Shown one piece after another: positions 1 to 8,145 of a stretch of DNA of 49,538 nt (position 1 is its first letter; the number at the start of each line of letters is the position of its first letter). The translations under genes were made by a program, and so were the position numbers. Under the pieces are notes generated by a model. The model saw nothing but the letters and a program-made list of their open reading frames with translations. It ran no database searches and was not told the origin of the DNA. This stretch comes from CAZKMM01 sp964553915 (GTDB lineage: Bacteria; RBG-13-61-14; DRUE01), in contig CAZKMM010000002.1 in assembly GCA_964553915.1 (NCBI GenBank), positions 1 to 49,538 on the forward strand. The letters run 5' to 3'.

Positions 1-621
1 AAAGGAGAGTTTGTTTTTGTCACCGGTCCCAGCGGAGCGGGCAAGACCACTTTGTTAAAACTTCTTTTTTGTGCGGAACGACCGAGTTCCGGGCAGATTC
101 TGATTGCCGGGAGGAACATCACCCGGGTTCGGGCAAAAGATATTCCTTATCTCCGCCGGCAGATTGGGGTAGTATTTCAGGATTTCAAGCTAATCAATTA
201 CTGGACCGTATATGAGAATGTTTCTTTTGTTCTGGAGATTCTGGGTTATTCCCGAAAGGAGATTCGCCGGCGGGTGCTTCAGACTTTAAAAAGGGTTCAG
301 CTTCATCACCGGCTGGATTTTTATCCGCAAAAGCTCTCTGGCGGAGAACAGCAAAGGGTGGCAATTGCCCGGGCACTGGTCAACCAGCCCCAGATTCTTT
401 TGGCAGATGAGCCAACCGGGAATTTAGACCCGGATATCACCGAGGAAATAATGAATCTGTTTTTAGAAATCAATGACCGGGGCACCACGGTTCTTCTTGC
501 CAGCCACGACCGGAACCTGATTCAAAGATATTCTCGCCGGGTGATAAGCCTGAATAAAGGAAACCTGGTAGGGGACAATCGGACCGGAGCCGGCGAATCA
601 GGGCTGGGGAGGATTTGGTGA
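1..621 (+). CDS. ftsE: Cell-division ABC transporter ATPase FtsE (5' end outside window)
   Basis: FtsE is the cytoplasmic ATPase that, with FtsX, transmits divisome state across the inner membrane to periplasmic murein-hydrolase activators. The reading frame is open from the first base, so the start and first beta strand (about 20 residues) lie to the left. Visible in order are Walker A (GPSGAGKTT), the Q-loop region (VVFQDFKL), the ABC signature LSGGEQQRVAIARAL, Walker B ILLADEPTGNLD and the H-loop histidine in LLASHDRN. The FtsE-type length and the immediately following FtsX and EnvC-like genes separate it from the related LolD and MacB ATPases. Its last codons overlap the start of ftsX, indicating translational coupling. 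The TTG at 52 cannot be the true start because it falls after Walker A. Confidence 0.93.
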   Translation, partial: KGEFVFVTGPSGAGKTTLLKLLFCAERPSSGQILIAGRNITRVRAKDIPYLRRQIGVVFQDFKLINYWTVYENVSFVLEILGYSRKEIRRRVLQTLKRVQLHHRLDFYPQKLSGGEQQRVAIARALVNQPQILLADEPTGNLDPDITEEIMNLFLEINDRGTTVLLASHDRNLIQRYSRRVISLNKGNLVGDNRTGAGESGLGRIW

Positions 622-1505
622 AGCTGGGTTTTGCGTTTCGGCTTTATTTTCAAAACCTCCGAGCCAGCAAAAATTTAAATCTTTTTTCTGTGGGGATAAT
701 TTCCTTTGCCTTTTTTATTCTCGGGCTTTTTCTCCTGCTGGCAAAAAATCTTGACCAGATAGTGGAAAGATGGGGAGAGAAGGTTCAGGTGGTGGTGTTT
801 TTAAAAGATGGGGTGAGTGAAAAGGAGATAAAAGCTCTGGAAAAAAAACTTACTCAAAAGCCCGAGGTGGCTCAGATAAATTATGTTTCTAAAAAAGAGG
901 CACTAGAGCGGTTAAAAAAGATGCTGGGGGCTCGCTCCTCGGTTCTTGCTGGTTTAGAAAAAAATCCTCTTCCTGCCAGTTTTGAAATTCAGCTTAAGAA
1001 AAAAGCCCGAAGCCTGGAGCAAATCCAGGCTCTGGCAGAGGAAATTAAAAAATTAAATCCGGTGGAAGAAGTTTCTTACGGTCAGAAATGGCTGAAAAAT
1101 TTTCTCTCTCTGGTGAGGATTTTTCAAATTCTGGTGGTGGTGATTGGCGGACTGATTTTTCTTGCCAGCGGGTTCATTATTTACAACACGGTTAAGCTTA
1201 CGGTTTATTCCCGGCAGGAAGAAATCGGGATTATGAAGCTGGTAGGAGCCACTGACCGATTTTTGCGAATACCTTTTCTTTTAGAAGGAATGACCCAGTC
1301 AATCAGTGCCAGCCTGATTTCTATTTTTCTGCTCTGGCTGGTCTGGTTGATTTTCCGCCATACGGTCTCGCTTCCTTTTCAGCTTCTGGCTCAGAGCGGA
1401 CTGGTCTTTTTAGACTTAGGGCAAATTCTGGGAATGATTGCTGGAGCCGGGGTGCTCGGAATTCTGGGAAGTATGGTCAGTTTTCAGGAATTCTTGAAGG
1501 TATGA
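618..1505 (+). CDS. ftsX: Cell-division protein FtsX
   Basis: FtsX is the permease-like partner of FtsE; it does not transport but couples ATP hydrolysis to periplasmic activators of cell-wall amidases. The protein has about 295 residues: one membrane segment near residues 20-42, a periplasmic domain (about 50-165, containing VQVVVFLKDGVSE), and three C-terminal membrane segments with a conserved cytoplasmic turn (QEEIGIMKLVGATDRF) typical of the FtsX/MacB permease fold. GTG at 618 is chosen because a GGGGAGG ribosome site lies five bases before it; TTG at 615 is the alternative. The gene overlaps ftsE, and its stop overlaps the ATG of the next gene by four bases (ATGA). Confidence 0.93.
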   Translation: MKLGFAFRLYFQNLRASKNLNLFSVGIISFAFFILGLFLLLAKNLDQIVERWGEKVQVVVFLKDGVSEKEIKALEKKLTQKPEVAQINYVSKKEALERLKKMLGARSSVLAGLEKNPLPASFEIQLKKKARSLEQIQALAEEIKKLNPVEEVSYGQKWLKNFLSLVRIFQILVVVIGGLIFLASGFIIYNTVKLTVYSRQEEIGIMKLVGATDRFLRIPFLLEGMTQSISASLISIFLLWLVWLIFRHTVSLPFQLLAQSGLVFLDLGQILGMIAGAGVLGILGSMVSFQEFLKV

Positions 1506-2665
1506 GATTGAACGGGTTTCAGAGCTATAAAATTATTTTACTCGGGCTGTTTATCTTGCTTCCTTTTTTCCTTCTGGCGAAAAATCCCACTACCAGCAAA
1601 CTGAACCAGATTAAGAAAGAAATTGAAAAAGAAAAAGCCCGGCTGGAGGCAAAAAGCAAAAAGGAGCAAAAAATCCTGGCAGAGCTGGAAGGAATGGAGA
1701 AAAAAATCCGGCTTTATGACCGGAAAATTCAGCAGTTGCGGAAAATTCAAAAAGGGCTTAATCAGGAGCTGAAAAAACTGGAAAAAGAGGAAGAGGAGCT
1801 GGAGGAAAAAATTCAGGCTCAAAAGAAGCTTTTAGCCCAAAGGCTTCGGGCAAGGTATAAGCTGGGAGAGGTGGGAATAATTCAGGTGCTTTTTGCTTCA
1901 GAAGAAATTTCTGACCTGGTTCTACGGGATGAATACTTTGGCAGGATTCTGGAGCAAGACCAGGAATTACTGGAAGATTTTGAAGCCAACCAAAAAGAGC
2001 TGGAAAAGAAAAAGGAGCAGATTAAAGAAAAGCAGGCTCAACTACAAAAAGCAATAGAGACTCAAAACTGGGCAAAGGCAGAGCTGGAGAAGGAAAAGAA
2101 GGAAAAAACCCAGCTTCTCAGTAAAATTCAGAAGGAAAAAGAATTCCACTTAAAAGTAATTGCGGAATTAGATGCTTCCCGAAGGGAGCTGGAGAAAAAA
2201 CTTAACTGGCTGAGCCGAAAAAGAAAAGGAGAGAGTGAATTTGGTTATTTCCGGGGCAGGCTCTGCCTTCCGGTAAAAGGCACCATAGAGGAAGGTTTTG
2301 GAGAAAAAATTGACCCGGAGTTCAAAACCAAAACCTTTCACAAGGGCATAGACATAAGAGCAAAAAAAGGCGAGCCGGTGCGGGCAATTTATGCTGGCGA
2401 GGTGGTTTATGCGGACTGGTTTCGGGGCTATGGAAATCTGGTGATTATAGACCACGGCTCCAGTTATTATTCGCTTTATGCTCATCTGGACCAGATGACC
2501 AAAAAAGCAGGTGAGGTGGTGAACAAAGGAGAGGTTATTGGCTGGGTGGGGGATACCGGGAGCCTGAAAGGGGCTTATTTATATTTTGAGCTTCGGCATC
2601 ACAGCCGGGCAATAAATCCAGAAAAATGGCTAAATCCCAATTGCGTTGAGTCAGGAGAAGAATAA
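1502..2665 (+). CDS. envC: EnvC-like murein hydrolase activator (degenerate LytM/M23 domain)
   Basis: The 387-residue protein is a predicted periplasmic activator of cell-wall amidases that docks on FtsX. It has an N-terminal hydrophobic segment (about 10-26), a long charged coiled coil (about 33-235), and a C-terminal LytM/M23 domain (about 250-380). In the LytM domain the first zinc-ligand motif is kept (FHKGIDI) and so is YAHL, but the second ligand motif, normally HxH before FE, reads YLYFEL. Both histidines of HxH are therefore tyrosine. This matches the family knowledge that EnvC-type LytM domains are catalytically dead activators. Order and four-base overlap with ftsX support the assignment; E. 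coli envC is not next to ftsEX, but many other bacteria have this arrangement. Confidence 0.9.
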   Translation: MRLNGFQSYKIILLGLFILLPFFLLAKNPTTSKLNQIKKEIEKEKARLEAKSKKEQKILAELEGMEKKIRLYDRKIQQLRKIQKGLNQELKKLEKEEEELEEKIQAQKKLLAQRLRARYKLGEVGIIQVLFASEEISDLVLRDEYFGRILEQDQELLEDFEANQKELEKKKEQIKEKQAQLQKAIETQNWAKAELEKEKKEKTQLLSKIQKEKEFHLKVIAELDASRRELEKKLNWLSRKRKGESEFGYFRGRLCLPVKGTIEEGFGEKIDPEFKTKTFHKGIDIRAKKGEPVRAIYAGEVVYADWFRGYGNLVIIDHGSSYYSLYAHLDQMTKKAGEVVNKGEVIGWVGDTGSLKGAYLYFELRHHSRAINPEKWLNPNCVESGEE

Positions 2666-3176
2666 AATATCTGCCCTGGCTATCCGGGCAATCTCCCAGC
2701 CCGGATGTTATCTTCTTTTGCTTCGGGTGAAGAAAAACCTTATTCTTCAGGTGGGAAAACTGGGAAGGTTTTATTTAAAAGCCGGGAATTATGCTTATTC
2801 TGGAAGTGCCAGAAAAGGGCTGGGGCTTAGAATTGGTCGCTATTTATCCCGAGAAAAAAACTGCTTCTGGCATATTGACTATCTTTTAGCCCGACCAGAA
2901 GTAAAGATAAAGAAGATATTATTATTCCCCGGCTCGCTTTTCCCGCAGGCTGATGAGCACAGTCTGGTTAAAGAAATTCTCGCCCGCGGAGGAGAAATGG
3001 TTATTCCGGGATTCGGGAGCAGTGATTGCCGGGAGAAATGTCCGGCTCATCTGGTAAAAATCAGCCCTTCTTTTATGCGAACCGCTCCTTTTAATCAGGC
3101 AATAGAGCTCAGCCCTCAAGAACTTAAAGCTCTGCTCCGCTCCTCTACTTGGGAAAAAGAAAAAATGATGATATAA
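2646..3176 (+). CDS. DUF123 / GIY-YIG-like protein
   Basis: This 176-residue protein matches the DUF123 family: an N-terminal GCYLLLL strand, a GRFYLKAGNYAYSGSA block resembling the GIY-YIG fold, a following RIGRYL helix, FWHIDYLL, and a C-terminal FGSSDCREKCPAHLV segment with paired cysteines. In some archaea DUF123 is fused to endonuclease III, so a nucleic-acid role is plausible but unproven. Start is a TTG at 2646 inside the end of the EnvC-like gene (20-base overlap), so it is probably co-transcribed with the division genes. No link to division is evident beyond position. Confidence 0.8.
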   Translation: MSQEKNKISALAIRAISQPGCYLLLLRVKKNLILQVGKLGRFYLKAGNYAYSGSARKGLGLRIGRYLSREKNCFWHIDYLLARPEVKIKKILLFPGSLFPQADEHSLVKEILARGGEMVIPGFGSSDCREKCPAHLVKISPSFMRTAPFNQAIELSPQELKALLRSSTWEKEKMMI

Positions 3177-3187
3177 AAATCTGGCAA

Positions 3188-4414
3188 ATGAAAAAAACAA
3201 TTTCCGAAAGAATTAAATCCGCTCTGGAAAATCATAATCAAAAGGAAATTCTGGCACTTTTAAAAGAGCCAGAAACAGAGCTGGAAGAACGAATTCAGCT
3301 TTTAGAAAAAGCAGAGGAGCTGGGCGAGGAGCGGTATTCTGAGGAGCTGGAGATATTAAGGAAATTTCTGAAAGAAAAGCCAGAGCCGGAAATAATCTCA
3401 AAATTAAATCAGCTCAGCCCGGAGGGATTTTCTTCGCTGGTGAGATTTTTAATCAAGAAAAAAGAACTTTCTTTTTTGGAGCAACTGCTCGGGTCAGATT
3501 TAAGCCGGGAAAAAACCAAGCTGATAAAAAAGGCTCTGCATAGGCTCCGCTCGCAGGGAATTAACATTTCTGAAAAGCTCCAGCCCGCTCCCGCAGAGAG
3601 ATGGCAGGAAGTGGTTTTTAAGAAATGGGTAAGAGCCAGCCCGGTTTTGAGCTGGTGGGCGGAGATGGTGGTTTTTTATTTTGTCTCTGGGGCACGGGAA
3701 AATCTTTTTTTGCTTGCTCAGCTTGACCTGGGAGAAGGATTTAAGGAACTTAAACTTCTCTCTCTGGCGGAAAAAGAGGTAAAAAGGATAATCAATTCTG
3801 CCCGGGAGCGATCCGGAATATTGATTGAGCTGGAAGAGGAGCATTTTCACTGGCTTTCAGGTTATGCCCTTTCTAAAACCACCTCTGAGGCGGTAAAAAA
3901 GCAGGCTCGTGAATATCTGGAAAAACTTAAGCTCAAACCAGCAGAAGCAAGTTGGGATAATCACCCGATTTCTGAGCTAAAAAATCAAATTTCTCCAGAG
4001 GAGCAGATAGGGCTTATTTATGATGCAGATAAACTTCTGGAGCATCCTTATTTTCGGGGCTGGGGCTTTGAGGTTAAAACTCTGGAAGAATGTTCCCGCC
4101 AGTTAGAATCTGCCCTGACCAGTCCTCTGGAGCTGAGTCCGGCTCAGCTTCAGGAACGGCTGGAAGAAATTATAGAAAAATACGCTTTAATTCCTCTGGA
4201 GGAAAATCCTGAGAAAATCCGCTATGCTTTATGGGAAAACGCTTATTTTCTGGGGCGAACCGGACAAAAAGAGCTGGGAAAGATTGCTTTAGCTCTGGCA
4301 GAAAATCTTTCTCACCCCCGAGCCAGAGATTTTTTTAAAAAAATTCTCCTCGCTCATTTCCCCAGGCTCAAAGACAAACTGGACCAAAAACCTGATTTAA
4401 TCATCACTCCATAA
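3188..4414 (+). CDS. Hypothetical, almost entirely helical protein
   Basis: I do not recognise this 408-residue protein. It lacks a signal peptide and membrane segments and is rich in Glu, Lys and Leu with evenly spaced helices, which is compatible with an alpha-solenoid or HEAT/TPR-like scaffold (for example QEILALLKEPETELEERIQ near the N-terminus). It is the last gene of the ftsE operon. ATG at 3188 is used; a TTG at 3149 would give 13 more residues and overlap the DUF123 gene. The next gene is convergent, 25 bases away, and no hairpin terminator is seen between them. Confidence 0.7.
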   Translation: MKKTISERIKSALENHNQKEILALLKEPETELEERIQLLEKAEELGEERYSEELEILRKFLKEKPEPEIISKLNQLSPEGFSSLVRFLIKKKELSFLEQLLGSDLSREKTKLIKKALHRLRSQGINISEKLQPAPAERWQEVVFKKWVRASPVLSWWAEMVVFYFVSGARENLFLLAQLDLGEGFKELKLLSLAEKEVKRIINSARERSGILIELEEEHFHWLSGYALSKTTSEAVKKQAREYLEKLKLKPAEASWDNHPISELKNQISPEEQIGLIYDADKLLEHPYFRGWGFEVKTLEECSRQLESALTSPLELSPAQLQERLEEIIEKYALIPLEENPEKIRYALWENAYFLGRTGQKELGKIALALAENLSHPRARDFFKKILLAHFPRLKDKLDQKPDLIITP

Positions 4415-4439
4415 ATCAGGATTTGGGAAGTAAAATTTT

Positions 4440-5261
4440 TTATGGATTGATAAATTTAAACTTTCCCTGTTTGAACCTATCCGGGCTGACCGGAGGGTTT
4501 ATCTGGCAGTCAGCCAGGTTTATCTCAACAGGTCCAACAACCCGCTCCCCGCTTTCTGCCAGTTCAAATTTATAAGTAAGCTTCTTTACCAGCCAGAAGC
4601 CCTCTATCTCCTGATATTCCAGCTTTACCCAGCTTTTAAAATCCTCTCCTTCTTCCCGGTCCTGCAGGGTATCTATCCTGGTTGGATATCTTTTCCCTTT
4701 CCAGAGCTGATAGTGAGGACGAGAATAAGAAATAAAATCCTTTCCAAAAAACTTTCGCTCCACAATCAGCCAGCTGCCTGGCTCCACCACCAGATTATAT
4801 TGGTATAATTCCTTTTTTGGGAAAGGATTGGTGCCCATAATCTCAATTTTTCCCTTCTCCTTTTTTAAAGAAAGATGGAGTCCTTCAAATTGCTTGGTTT
4901 CAGTGGGAGGAACAATTAAAATATCTGTTCCCTTAAAAACCTGAAGGACAGAAGAGCGTAAAGCAGAAAGTTGAGCCGGGATTCCCCGGATTTCAAACTG
5001 ACTGCCATAACCTTTTCGCCAGTAAAATTTCACCTCAGGCTTTATCTGGTCAAGGATTTTATTACTTTCCGGATATTGAGCTTTAAGCCGGGAAAACATC
5101 TCATCAATATAAGGGCTGTTTGCCTGGCAGATCAGACTTTTAAGCCCAGCTCGGGAAGGATAGTAAATCTTTTCATCTACCAGCTGAAGCACTTTTTCAG
5201 GGTCCCGGGGAGTGCAGGAAAAAATTAAAATAATAATGGAAAAAATTAAGCACCTTTTCAT
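4440..5261 (-). CDS. Predicted lipoprotein, LolA/outer-membrane lipoprotein-sorting-like
   Basis: A 273-residue lipoprotein candidate: MKRC then a hydrophobic stretch ending in a lipobox-like IFSC, so lipidation would be on Cys of FSC. The mature part contains alternating strands (FYWRKGYGSQFEIRG, LYQYNLVVEPGSWLIVERK, RYPTRIDTL, LKYQ-like segments) that resemble the LolA/LolB half-barrel used to bind lipids, but I see no decisive motif. ATG 5261 is preferred over an upstream in-frame ATG (5321) because the signal peptide begins there and because an extended -10 box ends seven bases before it. It is transcribed divergently from the radical SAM gene. Confidence 0.65.
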   Translation of the reverse strand: MKRCLIFSIIILIFSCTPRDPEKVLQLVDEKIYYPSRAGLKSLICQANSPYIDEMFSRLKAQYPESNKILDQIKPEVKFYWRKGYGSQFEIRGIPAQLSALRSSVLQVFKGTDILIVPPTETKQFEGLHLSLKKEKGKIEIMGTNPFPKKELYQYNLVVEPGSWLIVERKFFGKDFISYSRPHYQLWKGKRYPTRIDTLQDREEGEDFKSWVKLEYQEIEGFWLVKKLTYKFELAESGERVVGPVEINLADCQINPPVSPDRFKQGKFKFINP

Positions 5262-5268
5262 CTTTTTG

Positions 5269-5277
5269 ATTTTAACA
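5269..5277 (-). promoter_or_regulatory. Extended -10 promoter of the lipoprotein gene, predicted leaderless
   Basis: On the minus strand TGtTAAAAT is followed by exactly seven bases and the ATG at 5261. An initiation point about seven bases after the -10 box would be the A of the start codon. No Shine-Dalgarno is present. The -35 region is poor, as is usual for extended -10 promoters. Confidence 0.5.
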
Positions 5278-5299
5278 GTAAAAATCTTCAAAGAAAAAT

Positions 5300-5328
5300 T
5301 TGAACCACTTTCTCTGTGCATCTATACT
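5300..5328 (+). promoter_or_regulatory. Promoter of the anSME-like gene, predicted leaderless
   Basis: TTGAAC at 5300-5305, a 17-base spacer and TATACT at 5323-5328, then six bases and the ATG at 5335. It is back-to-back with the lipoprotein promoter in a 73-bp divergent gap. The bases GGGAAG before the ATG could act as a very close weak ribosome site, so the leaderless reading is likely rather than certain. Confidence 0.5.
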
Positions 5329-5334
5329 GGGAAG

Positions 5335-6429
5335 ATGAAGAAAAAACCAAAACCTTTTCAGCTTCTGGTCAAGCCCACCAGTTATGATTGTAATCTTCGC
5401 TGTGGTTATTGTTTTTATTTGAAAACCGCTTCTTTATATTCAGAGGCTCCTCGCCATCAGATGAATCTGGAGCTATTGGAAAAAATGATACAGGAATATT
5501 TATCGCTGGGTTTTCCTTTATCTGTTTTCATCTGGCAGGGAGGGGAGCCAAGCTTATCTGGGCTGGATTTCTTTGAAAAAGTGGTGGAGCTGGAGAGAAA
5601 ATATGCCCATCCCGGGCAGGAGATAGGAAATGCCTTCCAGACCAACGGAATTTTAATTGATGAGAACTGGGCAGAATTTTTTGCCCGAAATAATTTTTTG
5701 GTCGGGCTCAGTCTGGATGGTCCCGGGCAGATTCATAATCTTTATCGGAAAACTCTTTCCGGGAAAGGAAGTTTTGAGCAGGTCTGGAAGGCAATGGAGC
5801 GGTTAAGAAAAAAGCAGGTGGAATTTAATATCCTCTGTATGGTGACCAGAGAGAGTTCTGAGCGAGCGGGTGAGCTTTATGAATTTTTCAAAAGCGAAAG
5901 GGTTCGCTATCTTCAATTTATCCCGGCACTGGAGCTGGAGCCAGAAACCAAAAAGCTGGCAAAATTTTCTCCTCGCCCGGAAGAATATCGGGAATTTTTA
6001 ATTGAGCTTTTTGAACTCTGGTGGAAAGACCGATACCGGATTTCTATCAGGGAATTTGACTGGCTCTTAGCCCCCAAAAGCCTCCCCCGACCCTGTATCT
6101 TTTCTCAAACCTGTTCCAGATATCTGGTAATTGAACATAATGGAGATATTTTCCCCTGCGATTTTTTTGTCCGAGGGGAGCTTTTGCTCCGAAACTTAAA
6201 AGAAAAAAATGCTCTCACCCGGGCTTTTCAGCAAAGAGAAAAATCCTTCTCTCCGAAAAAGAACTGGCTGAGTCCCTCCTGCCGGAGCTGTTCTTGGCTT
6301 CCACTTTGCTATGGAGGATGCCTGCGGGAGCGGGAGCCAAAAGACAATCCTGACCCCAAGAAATCAATCTACTGTTATGCTTATCAGGGGCTATTTGAAC
6401 GAGCAAAAGCCAAGCTCAGCGCCGGCTGA
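5335..6429 (+). CDS. Radical SAM/SPASM enzyme, anaerobic sulfatase-maturating type
   Basis: The 364-residue protein carries the radical SAM [4Fe-4S] motif CNLRCGYCFY near residue 20, followed by the anSME-type blocks WQGGEPSLSGLDFFEKVVEL, NAFQTNGILI and GLSLDGP. The C-terminus has a SPASM-type cysteine set (CIFSQTCSRY, GDIFPCDFF, SCRSCSWLPLCYGGC) for auxiliary clusters. Family members oxidise a Cys or Ser in sulfatases to formylglycine, or modify peptides. No sulfatase is encoded in the window, so the substrate is unknown. ATG 5335 starts just before the conserved N-terminus; an upstream in-frame ATG would add an unlikely 41-residue extension across the promoter. It ends in a 14-base convergent overlap with the DUF2905 gene. 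Confidence 0.85.
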   Translation: MKKKPKPFQLLVKPTSYDCNLRCGYCFYLKTASLYSEAPRHQMNLELLEKMIQEYLSLGFPLSVFIWQGGEPSLSGLDFFEKVVELERKYAHPGQEIGNAFQTNGILIDENWAEFFARNNFLVGLSLDGPGQIHNLYRKTLSGKGSFEQVWKAMERLRKKQVEFNILCMVTRESSERAGELYEFFKSERVRYLQFIPALELEPETKKLAKFSPRPEEYREFLIELFELWWKDRYRISIREFDWLLAPKSLPRPCIFSQTCSRYLVIEHNGDIFPCDFFVRGELLLRNLKEKNALTRAFQQREKSFSPKKNWLSPSCRSCSWLPLCYGGCLREREPKDNPDPKKSIYCYAYQGLFERAKAKLSAG

Positions 6430-6643
6430 GCAAAAAGAAAATCAGGGTAAGAAGCGCGGAAAGCAACAGGCAGGTAGTAAGCGGAAAATAAAAATGAAAA
6501 TTCTCCCGCCTGATATGAATATCTCCGGGCAGATGACCGAGCCAGGAAAAATACTGAGGATATTTAGAAAACAACAAAACTCCCAGACCAATAACAATCA
6601 GTAAACCACCGCTAAAAATTAAAATCTTTGCCAGGTCTGTCAT
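6416..6643 (-). CDS. DUF2905 small membrane protein
   Basis: A 75-residue protein with two membrane segments (about 5-25 and 53-71) flanking the family block LPGDIHIRRENFHFYFPL. The DUF2905 family is widespread and of unknown function. No ribosome site is visible before the ATG at 6643; it lies 43 bases downstream of the XRE gene on the same strand, so it is probably read from the same mRNA. Its 3' end overlaps the 3' end of the radical SAM gene on the opposite strand. Confidence 0.85.
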   Translation of the reverse strand: MTDLAKILIFSGGLLIVIGLGVLLFSKYPQYFSWLGHLPGDIHIRRENFHFYFPLTTCLLLSALLTLIFFLLSRR

Positions 6644-6686
6644 TGAGCGCGGAGAAAAAACTTATTTAGTTAACACTTCCTCTGGC

Positions 6687-7166
6687 TCAGGAAGATTTTT
6701 TCCTCCGCTTGCGTTTTGGCACCGGCATCTCCGGGGTTTTTTCCCGAAAGCGGAGATAATTCCAGTAATCAATCAGCAATTCTCTCCTTTCCGGGTCATT
6801 AACCAGGTCTCTGACTATATGCTTGATGTATTCCTTCTCTTCCCGACTCAAAGAGCGCATTTCATCAATATAAGTCAGAGCCACTTCTGCCCATTCCCGG
6901 TCTTCTACCGGTTTGGCCATCCTGGCTCCTACCTTTCGGATAATCCCTTCTACTTCTGGGTCAATCTCTGGCTCTTTTCCGGTAAGAAGCCAGTCCACAC
7001 TCACTCCGGTTGCCTGGGCGATTTTCTCCAGAGATTCCCGGTCCGGCTGTTGTCCGCGAAGATACCTGCTGATTGATGCCTGAGTAATCCCGAGACGGTC
7101 TGCAAATTCCTTCTGGGTCTCCCCCGGATACCTGAGCGAGGCAAATCTTTCCGCAAATGTCTTCAA
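6687..7166 (-). CDS. XRE-family HTH regulator
   Basis: The 159-residue protein has an N-terminal Cro/CI-type helix-turn-helix (about residues 6-62, with QKEFADRLGITQASISRYLRG and VSVDWLLTG), a helical middle region (about 70-135) and a very basic tail (KRKRRKKSS). The helical part may form dimers or bind a partner. Start is TTG at 7166, fixed by a complete ten-base Shine-Dalgarno (AAGGAGGTGA, 7171-7180). It has its own promoter and sits upstream of DUF2905. Autoregulation is typical for such proteins and would fit the inverted repeat around the promoter. Confidence 0.85.
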   Translation of the reverse strand: MKTFAERFASLRYPGETQKEFADRLGITQASISRYLRGQQPDRESLEKIAQATGVSVDWLLTGKEPEIDPEVEGIIRKVGARMAKPVEDREWAEVALTYIDEMRSLSREEKEYIKHIVRDLVNDPERRELLIDYWNYLRFREKTPEMPVPKRKRRKKSS

Positions 7167-7196
7167 GTTCTCACCTCCTTGTAAAATTTAAATTAC

Positions 7197-7287
7197 GAAT
7201 CAAAACTCAATTCAGCTTATTTGGAAATATTTTAAGTTTTTTTCTATAAAAGTCAAATTTTTTTCTTCTTATTTATAATTTTGATTC
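7197..7287. repeat. Nine-base inverted repeat flanking the XRE promoter
   Basis: GAATCAAAA at 7197-7205 and its exact reverse complement TTTTGATTC at 7279-7287 bracket the promoter of the XRE gene. The region is AT-rich, which raises the chance of coincidental matches. A looping autorepressor site is an inference only. Confidence 0.3.
7229..7256 (-). promoter_or_regulatory. Promoter of the XRE-DUF2905 operon
   Basis: On the minus strand TTGACT (7251-7256), a 16-base spacer and TAAAAT (7229-7234), giving an expected start point near 7222 and a leader of about 56 bases that contains the complete Shine-Dalgarno. Confidence 0.55.
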
Positions 7288-7384
7288 TTTTTTTCAGGAA
7301 TAGATTCAGGTTTCGGAATTTTGTCAAATTTTTTTTACAGAATATTAAATTTTTTGAATTTTCCAGCAGAAAATTCAAAAGAAA

Positions 7385-8035
7385 TCAACTCTCGCTTTGT
7401 TTTTTCACCCCCTTATATTCAGGTTTATTATATTTTCCTCCAGAATCAATCCATTTTTTCACTGCCCCCAAACTTTGGGGAAGGTCTTTTTTAGTTAACA
7501 GCTCCTGAATGGAGCGGGGAATTAAATCGCTGAGAATAACAACGGTGGCGTAGCGAGCCAGGGTTTGATGCTCATTGATTTTATAAAGCTGATAATACCC
7601 TTCCAGATGCTTAATATCGTTGTCAAAATTCGGGTCTAACTCCCAGTAAAGGCGATAATGTTTCGGGTCATGATGATGCCTCACCCGATAAATAATATTG
7701 ATAAACAAAGCTTTAATACGAAATTCAGTTATATTCCCATTTTCATCTTCCTCAATCAAAACGCTTCGCTCCAGCCGGGGGAGATATTCCTCCTGTCGCT
7801 CGGTCTGGCATAAAAAATTAAAAACCTCGTCTATGGATTGATTTAAAATCATCACCGCTTTAATTAATCTTTCCCCTTCCTTGCCCTCTTTTTCTTGATG
7901 GAGGATGATAATCTCTCCCTGCTTTAGCTTCTGAATCTGCTCCTCGGTTAATCCCTGCCAGGGATTTTCCTGTCCATAAACGGAAAATCCTCCAACCAGG
8001 ACAAGCAAAGAAAAAACCCCGAGCCATCTTTTCAT
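7385..8035 (-). CDS. Exported SRPBCC/START-like domain protein
   Basis: The 216-residue protein begins with a signal peptide (MKRWLGVFSLLVLVGGFSVYG, then QEN) and continues with a START/polyketide-cyclase-like fold: a helix-grip region with VMILNQSIDEVFNFL, then EEYLPRLERS and FRIKALFINIIYRVRHHHD. Such domains bind hydrophobic ligands, but no ligand can be read from sequence. ATG 8035 is chosen over ATG 8059 because GGAGGA (8041-8046) lies five bases before it and the signal peptide starts there. A second SRPBCC protein is cut by the right edge of the window. The 109-base gap upstream of this gene holds only weak promoter-like sequence. Confidence 0.72.
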   Translation of the reverse strand: MKRWLGVFSLLVLVGGFSVYGQENPWQGLTEEQIQKLKQGEIIILHQEKEGKEGERLIKAVMILNQSIDEVFNFLCQTERQEEYLPRLERSVLIEEDENGNITEFRIKALFINIIYRVRHHHDPKHYRLYWELDPNFDNDIKHLEGYYQLYKINEHQTLARYATVVILSDLIPRSIQELLTKKDLPQSLGAVKKWIDSGGKYNKPEYKGVKKQSES

Positions 8036-8145
8036 CAGACTCCTCCATTTAAATTTCATTTTTTATTTTGAATGAATTTTTCTTATTAAGCAAACATAAT
8101 GAATCGCTGAGCTGGGCAGAAGCGTCATAAAAAAGGAGGGGGCAG

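Noticed and set aside
5212..5334. Upstream start of the radical SAM gene giving a hydrophobic N-terminus
   Set aside because: That segment overlaps the divergent lipoprotein gene and the promoter; it would be an artefactual membrane segment on a cytosolic enzyme.
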